Below are positions 16,185 to 24,318 of a DNA stretch of 34,441 nt, piece after piece (the stretch's first letter is position 1; every line of letters starts with the position of its first letter). The position numbers and the translations under genes were made by a program. Source of the stretch: Candidatus Omnitrophota bacterium (GTDB lineage Bacteria > Omnitrophota > Gorgyraeia > B26-G9); assembly GCA_018817585.1 (NCBI GenBank), contig JAHITE010000009.1, forward strand, positions 1 through 34,441, in the 5' to 3' direction. The notes beneath the pieces are model-generated. The model ran no database searches, was not told the origin of the DNA, and was given only the letters and a program-made list of their open reading frames with translations.

Positions 16185-16468
16185 CTATTTCAAATAAATT
16201 TTTACTATTTCCAATTCTTTAAATATCGGATCAACATCTGTATTGACGGTCATAAAAACAATTTTAGCATTTTTATTGATTGCCTTTATTTCCTTACATA
16301 CCCGGATTCCATCTTTGCCTGGCAAAACAAAATCTATAAAAATAAGGTCAGATTCTTTTTCTTTTACCAATTTAAGAGCAGTATTAGCGCTATCCACATT
16401 ATATCCATAATCTCCCGAGCCCGGCAAACAATATATTCATCATCAACAATCAGGACATTATTTGACAT
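16185..16468 (-). pseudogene. Broken CheY-like receiver gene
   Basis: From ATG 16468 (one base after the previous gene's stop) the frame encodes MSNNVLIVDDEYIVCRA, a perfect receiver N-terminus with the acidic pair. The frame then shifts; the continuing receiver sequence GYNVDSANTALKLV, FIDFVLPGKDG (phospho-Asp) and KIVFMTVNTD is in another frame, open from a TTG at 16427. About ten residues of helix 1 are also missing. The C-terminus stops early (EIVKIYLK) before the conserved Lys of strand 5. Start and end are therefore both damaged. It was probably a second receiver of the 16470-20189 kinase operon, now decayed. Confidence 0.75.
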
Positions 16469-16469
16469 T

Positions 16470-16859
16470 TTAGCATCTTTTCTTTTTTTCAATCAGAATA
16501 GTATTTATCGTATCTTTTAATTCCCCCGGACTCAAAGGCTTCCGCAGAAAAAAATCACGCCCTCCGGCACGAATAAACTCAATCCAACTCTTTTGCATCT
16601 CCTCATGATATCCGGACATAAGCACGACTTCCGTAGCCTGACTGTTTTTTTTAATTTCTTTACACAATTCAAGGCCGTTCATTCCCGGCATGATCAGATC
16701 AGTCAGAATTATATCAAATTGTTCTTTTGCTGCTTTGGCGATTGCTTCTTGGCCAGAAGAAACAGCCGTAATACTGTAATCCTGACCTTCTAATTCCTTT
16801 TTATAAGCGCGTAAAACTATAGGCTCATCATCAACTATCATAATCTTTGCTTTACACAT
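16470..16859 (-). CDS. Single-domain response regulator
   Basis: A 129-residue CheY-like receiver with no output domain. It has the acidic pair DD at 10-11 (MIVDDEP), phospho-acceptor Asp54 in ILTDLIMPG, Ser82 in LMSGY and Lys107 in FLRKPLS, so all switch residues are present. It lies 12 bases downstream of the PocR/PAS histidine kinase and is surely its partner: kinase phosphate would pass to Asp54 and then to an unknown target or relay. It ends in a basic tail (EKKKRC). Confidence 0.92.
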   Translation of the reverse strand: MCKAKIMIVDDEPIVLRAYKKELEGQDYSITAVSSGQEAIAKAAKEQFDIILTDLIMPGMNGLELCKEIKKNSQATEVVLMSGYHEEMQKSWIEFIRAGGRDFFLRKPLSPGELKDTINTILIEKKKRC

Positions 16860-16871
16860 ATATTCCCCTTT

Positions 16872-19800
16872 TCAGTTTACCGGTAATCTGATTGTAAATA
16901 CAGTGCCCTGACCTTCTTTGCTATCCACGCTAATTGTTCCTTTATGAGTTTCCACAATTTTATAGACTATCGACAAACCCAGCCCCACTCCGCCGCCCGG
17001 CCGTTTTGTGGTAAAAAACGGATCAAATATCTTATTAAGATCTTCAGCTTTTATCCCGGAACCATTATCCTTAAACAATATTTCGATATATGCCTTATCC
17101 GCGATTTTTAGATTTTTTGTACTTATTTTAAATTTCCCCTGAGTTGATAATGCGTCGCTGGCATTAGTTACCATATTTATAATAATCTGCTGAATCTGGT
17201 TTTCATTAGCTCTGATTATCGCTAAATCCGGAGCAAAATCAATTTCGATTATTACGCTTTTTTTCTCCAGCTGATAAGCCGTAAAACTCAATATGGATTT
17301 TATTGTCTGGTTACAATCAACATCTTCCATTTCTTCAGTTGATTGCCGGGAAAAAGAATTTAAACTTTTGATTATCTTGGCCATATGCTCACAGGCTTTT
17401 TCCATTTCAGTTAAATCATCATATTCTTCGCTGTTTTTAGCTTTTTCCTTTTTATACGATCTAAGCAAACTCAAAACTCCGGACAAAGGACTGTTTAATT
17501 CATGGGCAACGCCTGCGCCCAGTTGACCAATGCTGGCCATTTTTTCCGCCTGCAAAAGTTGACTCTGCATTAATTTACGTTCCTCATATGCCTGTGCCAA
17601 TTCCAAAGCTTTTTGTTTTTCCACTTCTGCCGCGGTTTGAGCGGCAAAAATTTCTTTTTCCTGCTGTTCTAGTTTTTTTTGTTCAGTAATATCATCATAT
17701 ATCGCGATGATTTCCCCAGTAGGCAATTTATAAACATAATTTCGCCGCCAACCCTTAATTCGATTGTCTTGATAAATTTTATCCGCGAAATGTTCCGGAT
17801 TTCCGGTTTGAAAGACCTGTTTAAAAACAGCAAACAGCCCAAACTCCTTAACTGCGGAAAAAATTTCAGTTACCCGCCTACCAATAAGCTGCTCTCTGCT
17901 TATTTTATCGATTCTTTCCCCGGCTTTATTAAAATCCTTAAACACAAAATCAGCGCCATTATCCACTGCTTCGTATATCGCCACACCGCTGCTCATATTA
18001 TTAAATAGTTCCTGAAACCGTTTATTGCTCATCAGTAAATCATTTTCCGCTTTTTGGCACTGCGCGATAAACCTAGCCTGCTGAATATTTTGATAAGCTG
18101 CTGAGGAAAGTAAATTTGCCATTGCAAATAAAGTATCAGCCACATTTTGAAACTGCTGTTTTGACATTATCGGCAGTTCATTAAATGCCTTAACAAACTC
18201 TTGCTCATCCGCTCCAATTTCCCGAGCATATTGCTTTATCTTTTCTTCATTTTGCTCTTCATTCCGAACCTGACCAACCAGCCAATTAGCAATATGCTTA
18301 CCGCCAACAATAATTCTCGCGCCGGCAGTCCATAAACCAGCGCTTAAGCACGGCTGACTTCTCTGTCCTGTTTCACTGCCTTTGCCGATAATCGCGTCTG
18401 AAATAGCGCAGTTTTTCCTGCCTCTTTCTGTATTGCGGATAATATCCCTGCACAAACGGCAAAAATTGCTAGGCTTAGTTATCGGCGTGCCATCAGGACA
18501 AATAATCCTTGAAGCAACATTAGCTGAATTAGCAAACAGATCCTGCAATTCCTGAATTTCTTTAAGATTAAATAAAACATCAAAATCAATATTCACTGCT
18601 TCATCCAGCGGCTGAGACATGGCAATAATCCGTTTTTCCAGCGCGTTTTCCAGTAATTTACGCCGAGTAATATCCCAGGCGTAAATATTAACATACTTAC
18701 TTTCTAAAATCGGAGAAAAAGTTACTAAATATATTTTGTTTTTGCACTTTATTTCAAGGGTCTTTATCTTCCCTGAATTATATGCCTGAAAAACAGTATT
18801 TGTAATTTCTTGATCCAAACATGGCCCTTGTTGACAATTCCACAGATCTAAAAATTCATGGGCTGCTTTATTCGCGTATATAATTTCGCCTTTAAGTGAA
18901 ATCCGCATTACTGGATTTGGATTTTCTTCAGGAAATTTGGCTAAATCTTTTATCTGTCCCTGCGCTTTTTTGCGTTCAGAAATGTCCAAGATAAAACATA
19001 CCCCCTGATCTTTATTATCATTTAAAACTGTCGCGCCGATAATAATCGGGATTCTGGTTCCGTTTTTATGAAAATACTCTTTTTCAAAAGGACTGATTTT
19101 GTCTTTTATTTTAAGCTCTGCCAAATTTTTATTATCGAGATCAAAATATTCCAAAGGCGTCATATCCCACCAATTTATCTTACCCTCCAACAACTCTTGT
19201 CTGGTATATCCCACCATATCCAGAAAAGCGTCATTCGCCTCACTTATCTGCCCCTGCGCGTCCCAAAAAAAGATTCCAATCATATTCGAATCCACAATTC
19301 TTTGGAAACGCGCCTGATTTTCCAGAACAAACTGTTCAGATTTTTTAATTTCCGTAATATTCTGAATTGTTCCGCGTATTTTAATAACTTTATTATCTTT
19401 TTTTACAACTTCTCCGATAACTCTGGCCCATTCAGTATTACCTTTTTTTGTCTTAAACATAGCATCATACTGCATCGGCTGTTCATGCTCAATTAAATCA
19501 TGTATTTTTTGCTTAACCATATCTTGATACTCAGGAAGATACCAGTGAATATGCTCATTTATATCCGGTATCGGCTGATCATAATCCAGCTCAACGATAT
19601 CATATGTCCCTTTTGTCCAGGTTGGCTTACCGTTTTGTTCAAGATCAAATTCCCAACCGCCAATCTTGGCAATATCGCCAACTTTATTTAATAGCCTCTG
19701 TTTTTCAGCTAAGACTTCCTCTGTATTTTTACGTGCGGCAATATCAGTAAATATCCCCACAATTTGCGTAATATTCCCATTATTATCTTTAATCGGAATT

Positions 19801-20189
19801 TTAACAGTATGGGTAATCCGCGGCTTTCCCCTGTATTCATAAGGCTCTTCTAACTGCTCAATCTGTGCTGAGCGCATAATCCGCTGATCATCCGCTCTAT
19901 ATTTCTTTGCAAGCTCTTTATTAAAAAAATCAAAATCAGTTTTACCTTTAATCTCCTGCTGTGTGATATTTAACGTATCAGCATACGCTTTATTACAGAA
20001 TAGATACACTGACTGAGTATCCTTAATAAATATTTTTTGAGGAAGGTTTTCAAATAGAGTCTGGCAAGCGTGTAAATACTCCTCTGGCACTGCGGCAGAT
20101 GCGTTATCTTTATTCTCAAGTTGCTTTATTTGATTTTTCAAGGATTCAATTTCTTGAATTAATTGTTCTTTAGTTTTATTTTTTTCCAC
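16872..20189 (-). CDS. Cytoplasmic multi-PAS, PocR-domain histidine kinase
   Basis: A 1105-residue kinase from GTG 20189, which has AGGGAG seven bases upstream. A longer TTG frame from 20297 would run through a terminator hairpin and looks non-coding. Order: coiled coil (5-28), four PAS domains (about 40-155, 168-285, 290-410, 415-515), a PocR ligand-binding domain (about 533-705, with NFCRLC, GRKNC and RSQPC cysteines), a fifth PAS (720-840), a HisKA domain with phospho-His in GVAHELNSPL (His896) and an ATPase domain (NMVTNASDAL, DNGSG, FDPFFTTK, GVGLGLSI). No membrane segment. PocR domains bind small organic compounds in known cases (1,2-propanediol), so this may sense a cytoplasmic metabolite; the ligand here is unknown. 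The partner regulator follows 12 bases later. Confidence 0.93.
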   Translation of the reverse strand: MEKNKTKEQLIQEIESLKNQIKQLENKDNASAAVPEEYLHACQTLFENLPQKIFIKDTQSVYLFCNKAYADTLNITQQEIKGKTDFDFFNKELAKKYRADDQRIMRSAQIEQLEEPYEYRGKPRITHTVKIPIKDNNGNITQIVGIFTDIAARKNTEEVLAEKQRLLNKVGDIAKIGGWEFDLEQNGKPTWTKGTYDIVELDYDQPIPDINEHIHWYLPEYQDMVKQKIHDLIEHEQPMQYDAMFKTKKGNTEWARVIGEVVKKDNKVIKIRGTIQNITEIKKSEQFVLENQARFQRIVDSNMIGIFFWDAQGQISEANDAFLDMVGYTRQELLEGKINWWDMTPLEYFDLDNKNLAELKIKDKISPFEKEYFHKNGTRIPIIIGATVLNDNKDQGVCFILDISERKKAQGQIKDLAKFPEENPNPVMRISLKGEIIYANKAAHEFLDLWNCQQGPCLDQEITNTVFQAYNSGKIKTLEIKCKNKIYLVTFSPILESKYVNIYAWDITRRKLLENALEKRIIAMSQPLDEAVNIDFDVLFNLKEIQELQDLFANSANVASRIICPDGTPITKPSNFCRLCRDIIRNTERGRKNCAISDAIIGKGSETGQRSQPCLSAGLWTAGARIIVGGKHIANWLVGQVRNEEQNEEKIKQYAREIGADEQEFVKAFNELPIMSKQQFQNVADTLFAMANLLSSAAYQNIQQARFIAQCQKAENDLLMSNKRFQELFNNMSSGVAIYEAVDNGADFVFKDFNKAGERIDKISREQLIGRRVTEIFSAVKEFGLFAVFKQVFQTGNPEHFADKIYQDNRIKGWRRNYVYKLPTGEIIAIYDDITEQKKLEQQEKEIFAAQTAAEVEKQKALELAQAYEERKLMQSQLLQAEKMASIGQLGAGVAHELNSPLSGVLSLLRSYKKEKAKNSEEYDDLTEMEKACEHMAKIIKSLNSFSRQSTEEMEDVDCNQTIKSILSFTAYQLEKKSVIIEIDFAPDLAIIRANENQIQQIIINMVTNASDALSTQGKFKISTKNLKIADKAYIEILFKDNGSGIKAEDLNKIFDPFFTTKRPGGGVGLGLSIVYKIVETHKGTISVDSKEGQGTVFTIRLPVN

Positions 20190-20202
20190 TTTACTACTCC
20201 CT

Positions 20203-20242
20203 AAAAAAACATAGGACAGCCTTTTAAATGCAACGCTGTCCT
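20203..20242 (-). terminator. Terminator or attenuator hairpin before the PocR kinase gene
   Basis: AGGACAGC (20242-20235) pairs perfectly with GCTGTCCT (20220-20213) across a 14-base loop. It is followed, after AT, by seven T residues (20209-20203) on the minus strand. It can end the thi operon, but it also lies between a plausible promoter (20296-20324) and the kinase start (20189), so it could act as an attenuator for the kinase gene. Confidence 0.7.
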
Positions 20243-20295
20243 CCTCGATATTACTTAATCCCGCATTAAAAAACTTCTCACAAAACCTATAACTC

Positions 20296-20324
20296 AATCT
20301 ATCCCTTTAACATCGGAAAGTCAA
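20296..20324 (-). promoter_or_regulatory. Candidate promoter for the PocR kinase operon
   Basis: On the minus strand TTGACT (20324-20319), a 17-base spacer and TAGATT (20301-20296) resemble a housekeeping promoter. Transcription would begin near 20289, leaving about 100 bases of leader that contain the hairpin with T-tract at 20203-20242. Confidence 0.45.
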
Positions 20325-20348
20325 GCAAAAAGCCGTTGCGCTAGGACT

Positions 20349-20984
20349 TCAAAGCTCTAAGCACAATTCATTATTTAAAAAATCACTGATTGTATACTTT
20401 AAAATAATATCCGCCTGTTTAGCCGCCGCGATATTTACTTTTGGTGAAAAAGGAAAACTCTGCTGAACATCACTGCTCAAATCTCCGACAATTACCAGAT
20501 TTTTTTTAAGCCAATGAATGCTGATCAAATCTGAATCCCCGATACCGGCTATACCAGAAGCCGCGATAATCAGCTTAAGCGTAGGCAGAAGATTAGCCGT
20601 AAGCAGGCTTTTCGCTTCAGCTTTATCCAAAGCCTCAACTACAATATCGCAATCAGCAAATAATTGATTAACATTTTCTTGCTCTATTTTAATTGTCAAA
20701 GCCTGCAACTGAACAGCCGGATTAATCATCTTAAGATTTATGCTCAGCGCCTCGGTTTTTAACATCTCAACCTGCTCGTAAAAATAAAACTGACGATTAA
20801 GATTCGAATAATCCACTTTATCAAAATCAATCAGCTTAAAGTTTTTAAATCCGCTTCTTACCAAATTCATCGCGCAGTTTGAACCCAAACCACCCAAACC
20901 AGCAATTCCGATTTTTACTTTCTGTATTTTAGCAAAATTCTCAGTGGATAATTGTTCGCGCAGTTTTTGTTCAAACATATTCAT
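20349..20984 (-). CDS. thiF: ThiF-family sulfur carrier adenylyltransferase (short form)
   Basis: The 211-residue product has the E1-like nucleotide-binding fold: GIAGLGGLGSNCAMNLVRSG (Gly-rich loop, about 27-46), LIDFDKVDYSNLNRQFYF (Asp and Arg of the adenylation site) and VVEALDKAEAK. ThiF adenylates the C-terminal glycine of ThiS so that sulfur can be loaded. It lacks the CXXC zinc motifs and the C-terminal extension of E. coli ThiF, matching the shorter ThiF type found with thiSGH in anaerobes. It is last in the thiE-S-G-H-F operon, 18 bases after thiH, with AGAGGA before ATG 20984. Confidence 0.88.
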   Translation of the reverse strand: MNMFEQKLREQLSTENFAKIQKVKIGIAGLGGLGSNCAMNLVRSGFKNFKLIDFDKVDYSNLNRQFYFYEQVEMLKTEALSINLKMINPAVQLQALTIKIEQENVNQLFADCDIVVEALDKAEAKSLLTANLLPTLKLIIAASGIAGIGDSDLISIHWLKKNLVIVGDLSSDVQQSFPFSPKVNIAAAKQADIILKYTISDFLNNELCLEL

Positions 20985-21002
20985 TTGCTGTTTTCCTCTG
21001 GT

Positions 21003-22112
21003 TTACCACCTCAGCCAGTCCTTTAAAACCGGCTGATACTGTTTTTGCTGCAACATTTGCTTTATCTGGGCAACATCTCTTTTATCTGAAATTTGAAATT
21101 GCTCATCTTGGTTTTGTTCATAATTTAAAGTATGTCCGCCCACAGCAGTAGTTGAGCCCGCGGAAATCCGGGTTATGCCCAAGGCAAGTAAATCATCCCG
21201 CAGCTTAGCGGTTTCCCGAGTAGACAAATTAATACCCGCTCGCGGCAAGAATATCCGTAAAGCAAGAATTATCTGGGTCAGATTTTTATCAGAAACAGGG
21301 ATAATATCCGCGAAATCTCCTAAATGTGGTTTTATCCGCGGCACTGAAACGCCGATTTCCGCGCTCAAAAACTTTTCCTGTAAATAACCGGCATGCATTG
21401 CCATAAAAAAAACTTCTTCCCGCCAATTATTTAAACCCAGCAAAACTCCGACATTAGCAGTTCTGATCCCGGCGAATAAAGCTCTTTGCGCGGCATCCAA
21501 CCGAAAATCATAATCTTTTTTCGGACCGTTTAAATGCACCTTAGCATACACCGCTCGATCATAAACTTCCTGATAAATCGTCACCCCATCAATCCCGGCT
21601 CGAATCAACTGCGCGTATTCTTCCTGACTTAAAGCATATGTTTCAATTGCTATTGAGCTGAAGTAATCTTTTAAAATTTCCACGCATTGCTGAATATAAG
21701 ATACCGGACTCATCTGCCTAGAATCTCCGGTTAAGATCAGGATATGCTTTAAGCCTGTAGCTGAAATAAATTCTGCTTCTTTTTTAACTTCTGATAATGA
21801 TAATTTTTTCCGCTGGCTGGAATTCTCGGCCTTAAATCCGCAGTAAGCGCAGCTATTTATACAATAATTCGATAAATACAAAGGCGTATACAGCTGAATA
21901 ACTTTACCAAAATATTGAACCGTTAATTGATTTGCTTTTTGCGCCATTAGCTCCAGATATGGCTCGGCTTGCGGACTAAGTAAGACTAGCAAATCATCGC
22001 TTTCCAGCTTATCCTTACTGATAATTGTTTTTATTTTTTCAGCAGAAACAGCATTAAATTTATTTTTCAGATCTTGAGCATTATATTGCTTTAATATTCC
22101 CCTAAATTCCAT
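21003..22112 (-). CDS. thiH: 2-iminoacetate synthase ThiH
   Basis: A 369-residue radical SAM enzyme of thiazole synthesis that cleaves tyrosine to dehydroglycine (2-iminoacetate) and p-cresol. The cluster motif CINSCAYCGF (CX3CX2C) is at about 84-93, after YTPLYLSNYC. Later motifs include LTGDSRQ, YQEVYD and SVPRIKPHLGD. The C-terminal BATS-like region ends in AGSTTAVGGH, as in other ThiH proteins. Use of ThiH rather than the oxygen-dependent glycine oxidase ThiO fits an anaerobic or microaerobic life. It is 6 bases upstream-adjacent to thiG in the thi operon. Confidence 0.95.
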   Translation of the reverse strand: MEFRGILKQYNAQDLKNKFNAVSAEKIKTIISKDKLESDDLLVLLSPQAEPYLELMAQKANQLTVQYFGKVIQLYTPLYLSNYCINSCAYCGFKAENSSQRKKLSLSEVKKEAEFISATGLKHILILTGDSRQMSPVSYIQQCVEILKDYFSSIAIETYALSQEEYAQLIRAGIDGVTIYQEVYDRAVYAKVHLNGPKKDYDFRLDAAQRALFAGIRTANVGVLLGLNNWREEVFFMAMHAGYLQEKFLSAEIGVSVPRIKPHLGDFADIIPVSDKNLTQIILALRIFLPRAGINLSTRETAKLRDDLLALGITRISAGSTTAVGGHTLNYEQNQDEQFQISDKRDVAQIKQMLQQKQYQPVLKDWLRW

Positions 22113-22118
22113 CTATTT

Positions 22119-22892
22119 TTATTCCTGAGTTAAAAATCCGGTTAACGGAGATGAAGCCTGGGCAAAATCAATCCCTGGCCGCTTACTTGATAAATAAGCT
22201 TTTCTCCCAGCCTCTACGGCAAGGCTAAAAGCCAAGGCCATATTTATCGGATCTTGGGCTGTGGCAATCGCTGTATTAACCAAAACCGCGGCACAGCCGA
22301 TTTCCATGCACTTAGCGGCCTGAGAAGGCATAGCCAGGCCAGCATCCACAATAATCGGCACCTTAATCTGGCGAATCATTATCCTCACCAGTTCTTCGGT
22401 CTTAAACCCCCGATTACTGCCGATTGGCGAACCCAAGGGCATAATTGCCGCGGCCCCAGCCTTAACCATTCTTCTGGCCATGGAAATATCCGGACTAATA
22501 TAAGGCAAAACCACAAAACCCTCAGCCGCAAGCACCTCAACTGCCTTTAATGTCTCTAAATTATCCGGCAGAAGATATTGATTGTCAGAAATAACTTCAA
22601 TCTTTATCCAATTGCCGCAGCCAGTGGCTTTAGCCAAACGCGCTATTCTGATTGCTTCTCGCGCTGTTCTTGCTCCTGAGGTATTGGGCATCAGCGTGCA
22701 TTCTTCGGGAATATAGTCAAGAATATTTTCATCTTGAGATTCCAGATCAACTCTCCGCAAAGCAACCGTAACCACATCAACTTTCGCCGCGTCAATCACT
22801 AGCTTTACCAAACGCTTATCTGAAAACTTGCCTGTTCCCAGAAACAAGCGGCTTTTTATTTGTTTATCTCTGATTTTAAATATATCGCTCAT
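22119..22892 (-). CDS. thiG: Thiazole synthase ThiG
   Basis: The 257-residue TIM-barrel enzyme joins deoxyxylulose phosphate, dehydroglycine and ThiS-thiocarboxylate to make the thiazole phosphate of thiamine. Characteristic segments are [30 protein letters not shown] (Schiff-base Lys), [16 protein letters not shown] and [15 protein letters not shown]. Length and motifs are normal. Its ribosome site GGAGG lies inside the last three glycine codons of thiS, seven bases before ATG 22892, so translation of the two partners is coupled. ThiG acts in complex with ThiH. Confidence 0.97.
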   Translation of the reverse strand: MSDIFKIRDKQIKSRLFLGTGKFSDKRLVKLVIDAAKVDVVTVALRRVDLESQDENILDYIPEECTLMPNTSGARTAREAIRIARLAKATGCGNWIKIEVISDNQYLLPDNLETLKAVEVLAAEGFVVLPYISPDISMARRMVKAGAAAIMPLGSPIGSNRGFKTEELVRIMIRQIKVPIIVDAGLAMPSQAAKCMEIGCAAVLVNTAIATAQDPINMALAFSLAVEAGRKAYLSSKRPGIDFAQASSPLTGFLTQE

Positions 22893-22895
22893 TGT

Positions 22896-23096
22896 TCAGC
22901 CTCCTCCGACAAAACTTACAATTTCAATCATATCCTCCGGCTTTAAAATAACTTCCGGCCAATTTTGTTTAGGGATAATTTTTGTATTATATTCAACTAC
23001 AATATTATTGGGATTAAGCCCTTTACTGCTGATTAATTTTTCCAGATCAAAACAATCCTTAATTTCCTGCTGCTTGCCGTTTATTTTAAGCCGCAC
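22896..23096 (-). CDS. thiS: Sulfur carrier protein ThiS
   Basis: A 66-residue ubiquitin-like carrier ending in SFVGGG; the terminal Gly-Gly is adenylated by ThiF and converted to a thiocarboxylate that gives thiazole its sulfur. The start is GTG 23096 because GGAGG lies five bases upstream and this gives the usual ThiS length. An ATG at 23168 would add 24 atypical residues overlapping thiE, so it is less likely. The middle shows RLKINGKQQEI and VVEYNTKIIPKQ, typical of ThiS. It lies 31 bases after thiE and three bases before thiG. Confidence 0.92.
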   Translation of the reverse strand: MRLKINGKQQEIKDCFDLEKLISSKGLNPNNIVVEYNTKIIPKQNWPEVILKPEDMIEIVSFVGGG

Positions 23097-23127
23097 TTCT
23101 GCCTCCAAAATTCTGACTGATTTCTGC

Positions 23128-23745
23128 CTAATTAATTTTTTGTTTAAATTCCCGGGTAATTTGTTCAATATTTTCAGACTGCATAATAGCTCTAATCAAA
23201 GCAATATTTCGCGCACCGAGATCCAAAACAATATCAATATTTTCCAGATTTATTCCGCCAATAAACACGATCGGAATATCAGAAACAGCTAAAACCTGCT
23301 CAATCTGGCTGATGCCAATATGATAATCTTTGGTTTTTGTTGGAAAAATCGGCCCATATGCCAGATAATCGCATCCTTGTTTTAACGACTCTTTGAATTG
23401 CTCAAGACTATGCGTGGAAATCCCAATAATTTTATTCCGGCCAATAATCTGGCGGATCATCGGCATGGAAAATTTCTCTAGATCAGTTTGCCCCAGATGC
23501 ACTCCGTCGGCATCAAGCTGTTTGGCAAGATAAGGATCATCATTGACGATAAACATAACATTATTTTTTTTACATAAAGCGCGAAGCTTGTTTCCCAGCG
23601 CGACTTTCTTTGGATAAGACAAATATTTTTCCCGCATCTGGATAATATCCACGCCGCCTAAGATTGCCTGCTCGGCTATTGCTAAAACATCCATCTGCTG
23701 ATTATACTCACTGCTGAGCACAAGATATAAATTATTTTTTCTCAT
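23128..23745 (-). CDS. thiE: Thiamine-phosphate synthase ThiE
   Basis: The 205-residue TIM barrel joins hydroxymethylpyrimidine diphosphate and thiazole phosphate to form thiamine phosphate. Signature stretches are GGVDIIQMREK, FIVNDDPYLAKQLDADGVHLGQ (Asp for Mg-pyrophosphate), IIGISTH, YLAYGPIFPTKTK and IPIVFIGGIN. It is the first gene after the TPP riboswitch and terminator. The ribosome site before ATG 23745 is weak (GAG about ten bases upstream). No thiC, thiD or thiL is in the window. Confidence 0.95.
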   Translation of the reverse strand: MRKNNLYLVLSSEYNQQMDVLAIAEQAILGGVDIIQMREKYLSYPKKVALGNKLRALCKKNNVMFIVNDDPYLAKQLDADGVHLGQTDLEKFSMPMIRQIIGRNKIIGISTHSLEQFKESLKQGCDYLAYGPIFPTKTKDYHIGISQIEQVLAVSDIPIVFIGGINLENIDIVLDLGARNIALIRAIMQSENIEQITREFKQKIN

Positions 23746-23781
23746 TATTTAACTGCTCTTTTTTGATAATTTAAAATCATT

Positions 23782-23813
23782 AAAAAAAACCCTTTGCTTA
23801 ATCGCAAAGGGTT
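23782..23813 (-). terminator. Riboswitch-controlled intrinsic terminator
   Basis: Perfect 10-bp stem AACCCTTTGC (minus strand 23813-23804) with GCAAAGGGTT (23797-23788), six-base loop, followed by a run of T (23789-23782). Its 5' arm CCCTTTGC (23811-23804) can pair instead with GCGAAGGG (23835-23828) at the 3' end of the TPP aptamer, which would form the antiterminator. Confidence 0.92.
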
Positions 23814-23825
23814 TATAACTGCAAA

Positions 23826-23916
23826 CTCCCTTCGCTGGCATTATCCAGATCAGGTCAACGGGTAATTTGCTTGTTTACAGCAAAACTCTCAGAGTGTTTA
23901 ACACCCTCCCCGGGAT
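23826..23916 (-). promoter_or_regulatory. TPP (THI-box) riboswitch
   Basis: On the minus strand the conserved TPP aptamer elements appear in order: CCCGGGGAGGGTG at the 5' end, CTGAGA (23892-23887), ACCCGTTGACCTGATCTGG and ATAATGCCAGCGAAGGGA, with P1 closing UCCC/GGGA. When TPP binds, P1 forms and the terminator at 23782-23813 folds. Without TPP, GCGAAGGG pairs with the terminator's 5' arm and thi transcription continues. A -10-like TATATT (23928-23923) puts the transcript start at about 23916, right at the aptamer's 5' end; its -35 is weak. Confidence 0.95.
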
Positions 23917-24033
23917 TTTAATAATATACTAACAACTATTCCAAATTAAAACAAGCACGAATAATAATTCATTTCTTAGCTTGTATTTTTTTAAAGTATT
24001 GGAATATTTCCCTTCAAACTTATTTATTCCCAA

Positions 24034-24068
24034 TAAAAAATCCCACTCTTTTTTTATAAGAGTGGGAT
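24034..24068 (-). terminator. Terminator of the small-protein operon
   Basis: Perfect 11-bp stem ATCCCACTCTT (minus strand 24068-24058) with AAGAGTGGGAT (24050-24040), seven-base loop, followed by six T residues (24039-24034). It lies 26 bases after the winged-helix gene's stop and ends the 24825-to-24094 operon. The A/T-rich bases from here to the riboswitch (about 23930-24033) hold only the thi promoter region. Confidence 0.92.
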
Positions 24069-24093
24069 TAATTGTTTTTCATTCTTATTTAAA

Positions 24094-24297
24094 TTAACTT
24101 TTTTTAGTCAAGCAAACTTTATATTCTCCATTAGCTTCTATTTTAACATGCCCTTCGCGAGCAAGCCAGCCCAGACTCATCAGGACTACTTGTTTTGGCT
24201 GGTTTATACCTTCAATAAGTTTAGGCAATGCTACTATTCCATTCTCATCTAAATAGTGCCAGATATCTCCTGCCACAATGCCTATCTCTAGTATCAT
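24094..24297 (-). CDS. Small winged-helix (DUF2582-like) protein
   Basis: The 67-residue protein resembles the small winged-helix family DUF2582: start with GDIWHYLDENGIV, then LPKLIEGINQPKQVVLMSLGWLAREGHV, where the helix-turn-helix and the conserved GWLAREG are, and a short wing (KIEANGEYKVCL). Members are stand-alone domains of unknown target; DNA binding is inferred from the fold. Strong ribosome site AGGAGG five bases before ATG 24297. It is the last gene of a three-gene operon with the LysW-like zinc ribbon (21-base gap) and a small exported protein. Confidence 0.78.
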   Translation of the reverse strand: MILEIGIVAGDIWHYLDENGIVALPKLIEGINQPKQVVLMSLGWLAREGHVKIEANGEYKVCLTKKS

Positions 24298-24318
24298 TTA
24301 AGCCTCCTGAGTAATGTT

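Noticed and set aside
20190-20297. N-terminal extension of the PocR kinase from a TTG codon
   Set aside because: The 36 extra residues would be encoded across a terminator-like hairpin with T-tract and look non-coding, whereas GTG 20189 has AGGGAG at a good distance.
23097-23168. Longer ThiS from ATG 23168
   Set aside because: It would overlap thiE and add 24 residues not typical of ThiS; GTG 23096 has GGAGG and yields the usual 66 residues.
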